From contig NZ_JAESVN010000001.1 in the NCBI RefSeq assembly GCF_016765775.1, forward strand, positions 248,001-312,000: a stretch of DNA of 64,000 bases, read 5' to 3'. Positions 8,774 through 17,029 of the stretch are shown piece by piece. Each line of letters begins with the position of its first letter. The first letter of the stretch is position 1. A program made the position numbers and the translations under genes. The notes under the pieces were generated by a model. It had not been told where the DNA came from. It ran no database searches and saw only the letters and a program-made list of their open reading frames with translations. Source of the stretch: Szabonella alba (GTDB lineage: Bacteria; Pseudomonadota; Alphaproteobacteria; Rhodobacterales; Rhodobacteraceae).

Positions 8774-9422
8774 CGCTGCGCATTCCTCGCCCGATACGCC
8801 GGGCCGCGTTTTGCGGCGCAATCGCAGGAATCGTGCTGCGCAGGCGTCCCGGCGGGGCCGCGCGGCGCTGGTGGCTGGCGCTGTGGTTCTGACCTGTCTG
8901 GCGGCCCCGCTCCGGGCCGGGGATGCCGCGCAGAGCGATCCGGCGGGGGCGGTTTGGACCGGGCTGCTGGATGCCTGTCTGGCGTTGATGGACCGTCGCG
9001 TGCTGGTGCCCGGCCTGGGCAAGGGCTGGCGGTCGCAGGGCTTCGGGGCCGAGATCGCCAAGGGTGAATGGCTGCGCGACTACACGCATCGCCCGACCGG
9101 GGCGCTGGCGCAGCTTCAGCATCATCGTGAGATGAAGCGTGTGGATTTCTGCGGCACCTCGATCTTCCGGCATTTCCCGGCCAGCGCGGTGATGGCGGCA
9201 ACCGAAGGCTGGGTTTCGGCAGGGATTGCGGCAGGATGGCTGACCGATACCGGGCGCGAAACCGGCCTTGGCCGCGATCTGGAACCGGTCGCGGGCATGG
9301 TCTGGACCTATCAATGGTGCGGCGCCAAGGGCGGCGCGGCCAGCATCCGGCTGGAAATGTCCGAGTTCCCGCCCGCCCGGATGGACATCTATCGCAATGA
9401 CGACTGCGCGGAGGAAAGCTAG
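8766..9422 (+). CDS. Exported protein of unknown function inside the ABC operon
   Basis: The product has 218 residues. The ATG at 8766 overlaps the end of the ATPase gene. After a basic N-terminus (RRNRRNRAAQ...RRGR) comes a hydrophobic stretch AALVAGAVVLTCLAAPL and an alanine-rich site (LRAGDAAQ), so it is predicted to be exported or membrane-anchored. The mature part has three cysteines (in DACLAL, DFCGTS and QWCGAK) and a final DDCAEE. It contains no family I know. Being embedded between transporter genes and only 3 bases from the first permease, it probably serves the same system, for example as a periplasmic accessory factor. Confidence 0.75.
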   Translation: MTDAAHSSPDTPGRVLRRNRRNRAAQASRRGRAALVAGAVVLTCLAAPLRAGDAAQSDPAGAVWTGLLDACLALMDRRVLVPGLGKGWRSQGFGAEIAKGEWLRDYTHRPTGALAQLQHHREMKRVDFCGTSIFRHFPASAVMAATEGWVSAGIAAGWLTDTGRETGLGRDLEPVAGMVWTYQWCGAKGGAASIRLEMSEFPPARMDIYRNDDCAEES

Positions 9423-9425
9423 GCC

Positions 9426-10412
9426 ATGCCGGAACAGTTCTATTTCGCGCTGGAGGTGTCGCTGAACGGTCTGATGGCCGGGATCATGTACGCCCTTGTG
9501 GCGCTGGGTTTCGTGCTGATCTTCAAGGCCAGCGGTATCTTCAACTATGCGCAGGGGGTGCTGGCGCTGTTTGCGGCGCTGACGCTGGTGGGGCTGCAGA
9601 ACGGGCAGATCCCCTTTGCCCATCTGATCAATGCGGTCTTCGGCACCAGCCTGCACCATTTCGGCTGGACGTTGCCTGCCGTGGTGGCCATCGCCCTGAC
9701 GGCGGTGGTGATGACGGGGCTTGCGATCCTGATCGAGCGGTACATCCTCAAGCATCTGGTCAATCAGGAACCGATCATCCTGTTCATGGCGACCATTGGT
9801 CTTGCCTATTTTCTGGAAGGGCTGGGCGATGTCATGTGGGGGGCCGAGATCAAGAACCTTGATGTCGGACTGCCGCAGGGCATTTCCGAGACCATTGATG
9901 AAGTGACCTTCAACTGGTTCGGCTATGGGTTCTTCATCGACCGGCTGGATATCGTGGCAACGCTTGTGGCGGCGGCGCTGGTGATCTCGCTGATGCTGTT
10001 CTCGCAATTCACCAAATATGGCCGCGCGCTGCGGGCCGTGGCCGATGACCATCAGGCGGCGCTCTCGGTGGGGATCAGCCTGCGCTTCATCTGGGTGATG
10101 GTCTGGTCCATCGCAGGCATCGTGGCGCTGGTCGCGGGCATCATGTGGGGGTCGAAATCCGGTGTGCAGTTCTCCTTGTCGCTGATCGCGCTGAAGGCGC
10201 TGCCGGTGCTGATGCTGGGCGGTTTCACCTCGATCCCCGGCGCGATTGTCGGCGGGCTGATCATCGGGATGGGCGAGAAACTGTTTGAATTCTTCATCGG
10301 GCCGATGATCGGGGGGGCCACGGAAAACTGGTTCGCCTATGTGCTGGCGCTGATCTTTCTCGTCTTCCGGCCGCAGGGTCTGTTCGGCGAACGCATCATC
10401 GAAAGGGTCTGA
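9426..10412 (+). CDS. LIV-type ABC transporter permease (LivH-like)
   Basis: The product has 328 residues, highly hydrophobic, with about eight membrane helices. It matches the LivH permease family: the N-terminal LNGLMAGIMYALVALGF, the central RALRAVADDHQAA loop that contacts the ATPase (EAA-like), and GGFTSIPGAIVGGLIIG near the end are typical. It forms the inner-membrane channel with the second permease. It starts 3 bases after the unknown exported protein, indicating tight co-expression. Confidence 0.92.
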   Translation: MPEQFYFALEVSLNGLMAGIMYALVALGFVLIFKASGIFNYAQGVLALFAALTLVGLQNGQIPFAHLINAVFGTSLHHFGWTLPAVVAIALTAVVMTGLAILIERYILKHLVNQEPIILFMATIGLAYFLEGLGDVMWGAEIKNLDVGLPQGISETIDEVTFNWFGYGFFIDRLDIVATLVAAALVISLMLFSQFTKYGRALRAVADDHQAALSVGISLRFIWVMVWSIAGIVALVAGIMWGSKSGVQFSLSLIALKALPVLMLGGFTSIPGAIVGGLIIGMGEKLFEFFIGPMIGGATENWFAYVLALIFLVFRPQGLFGERIIERV

Positions 10413-10511
10413 GAATGTCAGCGGCGGCAGAACCCGGAACGACAGCGCGCGCAAGGAAACGCGCCGATTGTATCCGGCGCGACCGGAAGCAGCACAAGGG
10501 AGGGCGGGCTT

Positions 10512-11588
10512 ATGTTCTATCGTGAGGCGGGCGATTTCAAATCCTCCTATCCCGGGGACAGCCAGACCTTTCCGATCCGCTTTGACAGGATGCGCTATTA
10601 CGCGGTGCTGGCGGTGGCTTTCGGGATCATCCCCTTTGTCATCAACGACTATTGGGCCAGTGCGGTTATTGTTCCCTTCCTGATCTATGCCATCGCGGCG
10701 CTGGGGCTGAATATCCTGACGGGCTATTGCGGGCAGGTCAGTCTTGGCACCGGCGGGTTCATGGCCGTGGGGGCCTATGCCTGCTACAAGCTGATGACCG
10801 CTTTTCCGGAAGTGTCGATCCTGATCCATATCCTGATCGCGGGGGGGATCACGGCGGCGGTCGGGGTGCTGTTCGGCCTGCCATCGCTGCGCATCAAGGG
10901 TTTCTATCTGGCGGTGGCGACACTGGCGGCACAGTTCTTTCTTGTCTGGCTGTTCAACAAGGTGCCGTGGTTTTACAACTACTCCGCCTCGGGCCAGATC
11001 TCGGCGCCCGAGCGGACCTTCCTTGGCGTGGCGCTGACCGGGGCCAATGCCTCGGCTCCGGCGAAATACCTGACCTGTGCAATATTCCTGTTCGCGCTGG
11101 CCTGGCTGGCGCGGAACCTGACGCGCGGCACGATCGGGCGGAAATGGATGGCGATCCGCGATATGGACATCGCGGCCGAGATTATCGGGGTCAATCCGCT
11201 GACCACCAAATTGTCGGCTTTCGCGGTCAGTTCCTTCTTCATCGGCATTTCGGGGGCGCTGTTCTTCGCGGTCTATCTGGGGGCCGCCGAGGTAGGTGAA
11301 AGCTTCGGCATCAACAAGTCCTTCCTTGTGCTCTTCATGATCATCATCGGGGGATTGGGCTCGATTTTCGGCAGCCTTGCGGGGGCGGCCTTTCTGGTGC
11401 TGCTGCCGGTGTTTTTGAAGAATGTTCTGGTGGGGATGCTGGGTTGGCCAACCGATCTGGCCGCGCATCTGGAATTGATGATCGTGGGTGCGCTGATCGT
11501 GATCTTTCTGATCGCCGAGCCGCATGGGCTCAATCAGCTCTGGCGCGTCACGAAAGAAAAACTGCGGCTCTGGCCCTTCCCGCATTGA
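10512..11588 (+). CDS. LIV-type ABC transporter permease (LivM-like)
   Basis: The product has 358 residues with many membrane helices, the partner of the LivH-like permease. Family hallmarks include ALGLNILTGYCGQVSLG near residue 70, the cytoplasmic loop WMAIRDMDIAAEIIGVN, and FMIIIGGLGSIFGSLAGAA. The ATG at 10512 follows AAGGGAGGGCGGGCTT. The 99-base spacer before it holds a short out-of-frame ATG reading frame, probably not a gene. Confidence 0.92.
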   Translation: MFYREAGDFKSSYPGDSQTFPIRFDRMRYYAVLAVAFGIIPFVINDYWASAVIVPFLIYAIAALGLNILTGYCGQVSLGTGGFMAVGAYACYKLMTAFPEVSILIHILIAGGITAAVGVLFGLPSLRIKGFYLAVATLAAQFFLVWLFNKVPWFYNYSASGQISAPERTFLGVALTGANASAPAKYLTCAIFLFALAWLARNLTRGTIGRKWMAIRDMDIAAEIIGVNPLTTKLSAFAVSSFFIGISGALFFAVYLGAAEVGESFGINKSFLVLFMIIIGGLGSIFGSLAGAAFLVLLPVFLKNVLVGMLGWPTDLAAHLELMIVGALIVIFLIAEPHGLNQLWRVTKEKLRLWPFPH

Positions 11589-11657
11589 AGGGCCGGCCAA
11601 GGAGAAGACCGGCAGAACCGGCATGACAACTGACATGAAACGGGAGGAGACCGAACC

Positions 11658-12956
11658 ATGACCTTCAGATTAGCAGCCCCCGCCGCCGCCATGCTGGCTG
11701 CGGCCCTTGCGACGGCGGCCCCGGCCCCGGCGCAGGATCTGCATTTTCCCTCACTCAGCTATCGCACCGGACCCTTCGGCGCGGGGGGGATCCCCTTTGC
11801 CGATGGCTATTCCGATTACCTGACGCTGATGAATGAACGCGACGGCGGCATCGGCGGCGTGCCGATCCGCCAGACCGAATGTGAAACCGCCTATAACACC
11901 GAAAAGGGGGTGGAGTGTTATGAGGCGATCAAGGGCGACAGCCCGCTGATCCTGCAACCGCTGTCCACGGGCATCACCTATCAGCTGATCCCGCGCGTCA
12001 CGGCGGACGGCATCCCCTTGCACACGATGGGTTACGGGCGCACCTCGGCCAAGAACGGCGCGGTGTTCAGCCATATCTTCAACTATCCCGCGAATTACTG
12101 GGATGGCGCGTCCATCGCCATCAAGCATCTGCTGGACATCAATGGCGGCGATCTGTCGGGAAAGAAGATCGCGCTGGTCTATCACAATTCCGCCTATGGC
12201 AAGGAGCCGATCCGCACGCTTGAGGAACTTTCCGAGAAACACGGTTACGCGCTGAGCCTCTTGCCCGTGGACAGCCCCGGACAGGAACAGAAAAGCCAGT
12301 GGCTGCAGATCCGCCGGGACAAGCCCGATTACGTTCTGATGTGGGGCTGGGGCGTGATGAACCCGGTCGCCATTCAGGAAGCCGCCAATATCCGCTTCCC
12401 GATGGAAAACTTCATCGGCGTCTGGTGGTCGGGGTCTGAAAATGACGTGCTGCCGGCCGGTGCTGGCGCGCATGGCTATAAAAGTCTTGCGATGCATGGC
12501 ACCGGCATGGATTACCCGGTCTATGCGGATATGAAGCAATATGTCATCGACGCGGGCAAGGCGGCAGGTGCGGGTGATCAGGTCGGCTCGGTGCTGTATT
12601 CGCGGGGCATGTATGCGGCGATGCTGGCGGTCGAGGCCGCGCGCAAGGCGCAGGAAATCCATGGCACCGCCGAGATCACGCCCGCGATGATGCGCGACGG
12701 CATGGAGGCGCTGGAGATCACCGAGGAACGCATGGCCGAGATCGGCCTGCCGAATTTCGGTCCGGCCTTTGCGGTCAGTTGCGAAAACCATGGCGGCCCG
12801 GGGCGCGGCCTTGTGCAGCAATGGGATGCGACGGCGAAGCAGTGGAACCTGATCACCGACTGGATCGAAAGCGATCTTGAGGTGATCGACGCGCTGGTGG
12901 CCGAGGACAGTGCCGCCTATGCCGCCGAGGCCGGGATCACCCCGGGCTGCAACTGA
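11658..12956 (+). CDS. Periplasmic ABC substrate-binding protein (LIV family)
   Basis: The product has 432 residues with a Sec signal peptide (cleavage near APAPAQD, about residue 26). The mature protein matches the periplasmic binding protein type 1 fold of the LIV family (early GGIPFADGYSDYLTLMNE, then ALVYHNSAYGKEP and YVLMWGWGV). It would deliver the ligand to the LivH/LivM-like permeases. Four mature cysteines are visible (the CETAYNTEKGVEC pair, SCENHG and the C-terminal GCN), possibly forming disulfides. The start follows GGGAGGAG. Confidence 0.92.
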   Translation: MTFRLAAPAAAMLAAALATAAPAPAQDLHFPSLSYRTGPFGAGGIPFADGYSDYLTLMNERDGGIGGVPIRQTECETAYNTEKGVECYEAIKGDSPLILQPLSTGITYQLIPRVTADGIPLHTMGYGRTSAKNGAVFSHIFNYPANYWDGASIAIKHLLDINGGDLSGKKIALVYHNSAYGKEPIRTLEELSEKHGYALSLLPVDSPGQEQKSQWLQIRRDKPDYVLMWGWGVMNPVAIQEAANIRFPMENFIGVWWSGSENDVLPAGAGAHGYKSLAMHGTGMDYPVYADMKQYVIDAGKAAGAGDQVGSVLYSRGMYAAMLAVEAARKAQEIHGTAEITPAMMRDGMEALEITEERMAEIGLPNFGPAFAVSCENHGGPGRGLVQQWDATAKQWNLITDWIESDLEVIDALVAEDSAAYAAEAGITPGCN

Positions 12957-13046
12957 ACCCTTGCCGGGGGCGGGCGCGGCCTGCCCCCCGGTCCACACCG
13001 GCGCCTCTGCGCGTCTGACGCCCTGATCCACCGGAAAGGCAAGCCA

Positions 13047-13895
13047 ATGCTGGATGACAGTCCCGCGCGCCGCATCGACCCGCAGCCCGAGACCGGGGCG
13101 CTGCTGGAGGTCAACAATATCGAGGTGATCTACAACCATGTGATCCTTGTGCTGAAAGGGGTCAGCCTGAGCGTGCCGAAAGGCCGGATCACGGCGTTGC
13201 TGGGCGGCAACGGCGCGGGCAAGACAACCACGCTCAAGGCCATATCGAACCTTCTGCATTCGGAACGCGGTGAGGTCACGAAGGGCAGCATCCTCTATAA
13301 AGGCCGGAACGTGCAGGATCTGGACCCTTCCGACATGGTCAAGGCCGGGGTGATTCAGGTCATGGAGGGGCGCCACTGTTTTGAACATCTGACGGTTGAG
13401 GAAAACCTGCTGACCGGCGCCTATACCCGGCGTGACGGCGCGGCGGCCATCGCCGCCGATCTGGAACGGGTCTATGACTATTTCCCCCGCTTGCGCGAAC
13501 GCCGGCGTTCGCAGGCAGGCTATACCTCGGGGGGGGAACAGCAGATGACGGCCATAGGCCGGGCGCTGATGTCAAAGCCCGAGATGATCCTGCTGGACGA
13601 ACCCTCGATGGGGCTTGCGCCGCAGTTGGTGGAACAGATTTTTGAGATCGTGCGCGCCGTGAATGAACACGAGGGCGTGACCTTCCTCCTGGCCGAACAG
13701 AACACCAATGTCGCGCTGCGCTATGCCGATGCGGGCTATATCCTTGAAAGCGGCCGGGTGGTGATGGAGGGCAGCGCGCAGGATCTGCGGGAAAACCCGG
13801 ATGTGAAGGAATTCTATCTGGGCATGTCCGACAAGGGGCGGAAATCCTTTCGCGACGTGCGCAGCTACCGGCGCCGCAAGCGGTGGCTGTCATGA
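13047..13895 (+). CDS. LIV-type ABC transporter ATP-binding protein (LivF-like)
   Basis: The product has 282 residues and is the second ATPase of the importer. Walker A is GGNGAGKTT, the signature SGGEQQM, Walker B MILLDEP followed by SMGLAP, and the switch segment LLAEQN (Gln/Asn type, as in LivF). It has an extra basic C-terminus (RSYRRRKRW) beyond the normal LivF length of about 235-240, and an N-terminal extension of about 25 residues. It ends 13 bases before the PaaK-like gene. Confidence 0.92.
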   Translation: MLDDSPARRIDPQPETGALLEVNNIEVIYNHVILVLKGVSLSVPKGRITALLGGNGAGKTTTLKAISNLLHSERGEVTKGSILYKGRNVQDLDPSDMVKAGVIQVMEGRHCFEHLTVEENLLTGAYTRRDGAAAIAADLERVYDYFPRLRERRRSQAGYTSGGEQQMTAIGRALMSKPEMILLDEPSMGLAPQLVEQIFEIVRAVNEHEGVTFLLAEQNTNVALRYADAGYILESGRVVMEGSAQDLRENPDVKEFYLGMSDKGRKSFRDVRSYRRRKRWLS

Positions 13896-13908
13896 GGGGG
13901 AGGCGGCC

Positions 13909-15105
13909 ATGACCCATTTCGATGCGCTGGAAACCCGGTCGCAGGATGCGCGCGAGGCGGCGCAGACCGCGCTGTTGCGTCAGGGTGTGGCGCTTGCGGC
14001 CTCGGCCCCGGCGGGGCAACATCTGGCGGGCGCGCGGATCGACAGCCTTGCCGATCTGGCCTCGCTGCCGGTGCTGCGCAAATCCGATCTGACCAACTGG
14101 CAGCGCGCCCGCCCGCCCTTTGGCGGCCTTTATACCGGGGCGGTGGGCCAAGTGTTCCAGTCACCCGGACCGATCTATGAACCTGGCGGCATCACGCCCG
14201 ACTGGTGGCGGATGGGACGGTTTCTGCATGCGGCGGGGATCGGGCCGCAGGACATGGTGCAGAACTGCTTTTCCTATCACCTTGTCCCGGCAGGAATGAT
14301 CTTCGAATCCGGGGCGCGGGCGGTGGGCGCGCGTGTCCTGCCCGCAGGTACGGGCCAGACCGACCTGCAGGTGCGTGCGGCGGCGGATCTGGGCAGCACG
14401 GCCTATGCGGGCACGCCCGATTACCTGAAGGTGATCCTTGACCGCGCCGAGGAGATGGGGGAACGGCTGGCCATCACCCGCGCCGTGGTCGGGGGCGGGG
14501 CGCTGTTCCCGTCCTTGCGCCAGTCCTATGCGGATCGCGGAATTCTGTGTCTGCAATGCTATGCCACCGCCGATCTGGGCAATATCGCTTACGAATCCCC
14601 GGCAATGGAGGGGATGATCCTGGATGAGGGCGTGATCGTGGAAATCGTGCGTCCCGGCACCGGCGATCCCGTGCCCGAGGGCGAGGTGGGCGAGGTGCTG
14701 GTCACCGCCCTTAACCCCGATTACCCGCTGATCCGCTTTGCCACCGGTGATCTGTCGGCCTTTCTGCCCGGGCAGTCGCCCTGCGGACGGACCGGGCGGC
14801 GCATCAAGGGCTGGATGGGGCGGGCCGACCAGACCACCAAGATCAAGGGCATGTTCGTGCGTCCCGAACAGGTCGCGGCCCTTGTCGCGGCCCATCCCGA
14901 GGTGCTGCGTGCGCGGATTGTCGCCTCACGCCGGGGTGAAAGTGATGAAATGACCGTGAAGCTGGAAACCCGTGCCACCGATCCGGCGTTGTATGAGGGG
15001 ACGATTCTTGCAACGCTGAAACTGCGGGGCAGGGTAGAGCTTGTGCCGCCGGGCAGCCTGCCGAATGATGGCAAGGTGATCGAGGATCTGCGCAGCTACG
15101 ATTAG
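13909..15105 (+). CDS. PaaK-like AMP-dependent ligase with degenerate ATP loop
   Basis: The product has 398 residues, similar in length and layout to phenylacetate-CoA ligase (PaaK). The hinge and C-terminal motifs are present (RFATGDLSAF, GRADQTTKIKGMFVRP and a final GSLPNDGKV, whose Lys fits motif A10). Where PaaK has the ATP-binding SSGTTG loop, this protein reads QSPGPIYEPGG, so the usual Ser/Thr/Gly-rich loop is missing. It may be an active variant family or a catalytically altered partner. Position at the end of the transporter operon suggests it handles the imported acid, possibly with the first ligase. Confidence 0.82.
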   Translation: MTHFDALETRSQDAREAAQTALLRQGVALAASAPAGQHLAGARIDSLADLASLPVLRKSDLTNWQRARPPFGGLYTGAVGQVFQSPGPIYEPGGITPDWWRMGRFLHAAGIGPQDMVQNCFSYHLVPAGMIFESGARAVGARVLPAGTGQTDLQVRAAADLGSTAYAGTPDYLKVILDRAEEMGERLAITRAVVGGGALFPSLRQSYADRGILCLQCYATADLGNIAYESPAMEGMILDEGVIVEIVRPGTGDPVPEGEVGEVLVTALNPDYPLIRFATGDLSAFLPGQSPCGRTGRRIKGWMGRADQTTKIKGMFVRPEQVAALVAAHPEVLRARIVASRRGESDEMTVKLETRATDPALYEGTILATLKLRGRVELVPPGSLPNDGKVIEDLRSYD

Positions 15106-15170
15106 GCGCGGCCCCTTTCCGGCGGACAGGCCCGGCAACCGGGCCCGGCAAAGGGGCAAAGGAGAGCGGC

Positions 15171-16868
15171 ATGATCGGAAAGCTGGTGACGAAGGGACTT
15201 GCGGGGGCCTGCGCGGGGGCCTGCCTTGTGCTGGTCTGGGGCGGCATGGCGCAGGCGGCGGATCGGGCGCTGATCCTTGCCAATGCCAATTACGCGGATG
15301 CGCCGGATCTGGAGGGCGCAAGGCGGCTGGGGGATGCGACCGAGGCGCTGCGCCGCGCGGGCTATGCCGTGACGCTGGGGCGCGACCGCACTGTGGCCGA
15401 GATGCGGGGCCTTTTGTCCGATCTGCTGGAGACGGCGCAGCCGGGGGACCGGCTGGTGATTCTGCTTGCGGGGCATGTGCTGCGCACCGAAGGGCGGTCG
15501 GTGCTGCTGGGGGTTGAGGCCAGTGCACCCGATCTGGCAACGTTGGGCGATGTGGCGCTGGATCTGGCCGAAGTGCTGGATATAGCGGCGGCCTTTCCCG
15601 GCGCGGCGCTTGTCGGCATCGGGTCTGAACCTGCGCGACTGACGCTGGGGGCAGGCCGGATCGCGGCGGGGACGGGGCGGCTGAACATTCCGCAGGGCGT
15701 ATCGGTCGTGACAGGGGATGCAACCGCGCTGGCCCGCTTTGCGGCACAGAAACTGGTGCAGCAGGGCGTCAGCCTGCCCGAACTGGGGCGCGGCGAAAAC
15801 GGGTTGGCGCTGTCGGGCTATCTGCCTGCCAATGCGGTTTTCCGCCCTGTCGCCGGGGAACCCGCCCGCCCCACCGCCCCGGGCCCCAGCGAGGCCGAGC
15901 GCGCCGAAGAAGATGCCGCATGGTCGCGCGCCCGGACTGCGGGCACGATTGCGGGCTACGAGACCTACCTTGCGGTCTGGCCGCAAGGCAGGTTCGCAGC
16001 ACTGGCCCGATCCGAGGTCGAACGGCTGCGCGCCGATCCGGTCGTACAGGCCGAGGCCGCCGAGGCCGCGCTGGGCCTGAGCCGCGATACGCGCCGCACG
16101 ATCCAGCGGCAACTGGCGCTGCTGGGCCATGATCCGCGCGGCATTGACGGGCTGTTCGGTCCCGGCAGCCGGGCTGCGATCACCGCATGGCAGCGCGGGC
16201 AGGGGCTGCGGGCCAGCGGATTTTTGGACCGTGACCAGATCCAGCGCCTGACCGCACAGGCCGAGCGGCGCGCGGCCGAGCTTGAGGCCGAGGCGGCGGA
16301 ACGGCGGGCCGAACAGGAACGCGAGGACCGCACCTATTGGAGCCAGACCGGGGCCGCAGGGGATGAGGCGGGGCTGCGTGCCTATCTGCGCCGCCATCCC
16401 GACGGGCTGTTCGCCGATGTCGCCGCTGAACGTCTGGCGGTGATCGAGGAGGCCCGCCGCGATCAGGCCGCCACCCGTGACCGCAGCGCCTGGGATGCGG
16501 CCCGGTCGGGCGATACCATCGCATCCTATCGCGCCTATCTGGCCGATTTCCCGCAAGGCGCCTTTGCGGGTGAGGCCGAGGCGCGGATCGTGTCCTTGCA
16601 GGAGGCGGCGGCGGGTGGGCAGGACCGTGCCCGGGCCGAGGCAGCCGAGGCGGCGCTGGGGATGAATGCGCTGACCCGGCGGCTGGTCGAAGTGCGGCTG
16701 CAGGGGCTGGGCCATGATCCCGGTCAGGTCGATGGCACCTTCGATGACCGCGCCCGCCGCGCGATCCGCCGCTTTCAGGCCGCGCGGGAGTTGAGCGCGA
16801 CCGGATATATGGATCAGCCGACGCTGGTTGCGCTGCTGGCAGGGGGGCTGGTGCCCTTCGGCGACTGA
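15171..16868 (+). CDS. Secreted caspase-like (degenerate) protein with peptidoglycan-binding domains
   Basis: The product has 565 residues with a signal peptide (cleavage after MAQA, about residue 29). Residues about 30-230 resemble a caspase/metacaspase-type domain (ALILANANYADAP, and VILLAGHV with the catalytic-type His102), but the position where the catalytic Cys normally stands reads LVGIGSEP, so a peptidase is unlikely. Three related segments of about 40 residues follow (YLAVWPQGRFAALA, YLRRHPDGLFADVA, YLADFPQGAFAGEA). Between and after them are two peptidoglycan-binding-type domains (about 300-360 and 500-560), each with LGHDP...DG.F and a conserved R..I..(W/F)Q. It probably acts at the cell wall or periplasm. 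Confidence 0.8.
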   Translation: MIGKLVTKGLAGACAGACLVLVWGGMAQAADRALILANANYADAPDLEGARRLGDATEALRRAGYAVTLGRDRTVAEMRGLLSDLLETAQPGDRLVILLAGHVLRTEGRSVLLGVEASAPDLATLGDVALDLAEVLDIAAAFPGAALVGIGSEPARLTLGAGRIAAGTGRLNIPQGVSVVTGDATALARFAAQKLVQQGVSLPELGRGENGLALSGYLPANAVFRPVAGEPARPTAPGPSEAERAEEDAAWSRARTAGTIAGYETYLAVWPQGRFAALARSEVERLRADPVVQAEAAEAALGLSRDTRRTIQRQLALLGHDPRGIDGLFGPGSRAAITAWQRGQGLRASGFLDRDQIQRLTAQAERRAAELEAEAAERRAEQEREDRTYWSQTGAAGDEAGLRAYLRRHPDGLFADVAAERLAVIEEARRDQAATRDRSAWDAARSGDTIASYRAYLADFPQGAFAGEAEARIVSLQEAAAGGQDRARAEAAEAALGMNALTRRLVEVRLQGLGHDPGQVDGTFDDRARRAIRRFQAARELSATGYMDQPTLVALLAGGLVPFGD

Positions 16869-17029
16869 GGGCAGGCGTCCGGGCAGCGGGGGGCTGTCTG
16901 CGCCCCGCACATAAAATGTTTTGAAAGAAGCAGTGCAAAAGGCCGTTGCGGGGCACGCCGGGGCAAAAAAACGGGGGGCGCGGGCGGTCCTGCCTTGTCC
17001 GCTGTGCCTTGCGGGCTTACATCCGCGTG

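Noticed and set aside
10415-10525. 36-codon frame (MSAAAEPGTTARAR...) between the two permease genes
   Set aside because: Arg-rich, no ribosome site, overlaps the second permease start; probably just leader sequence.
8739-11636. 965-codon open frame on the minus strand across the LIV permease genes
   Set aside because: It lies opposite well-supported permease genes, has low-complexity His/Gln/Arg composition and no family motif. It is a shadow of high-GC codon use.
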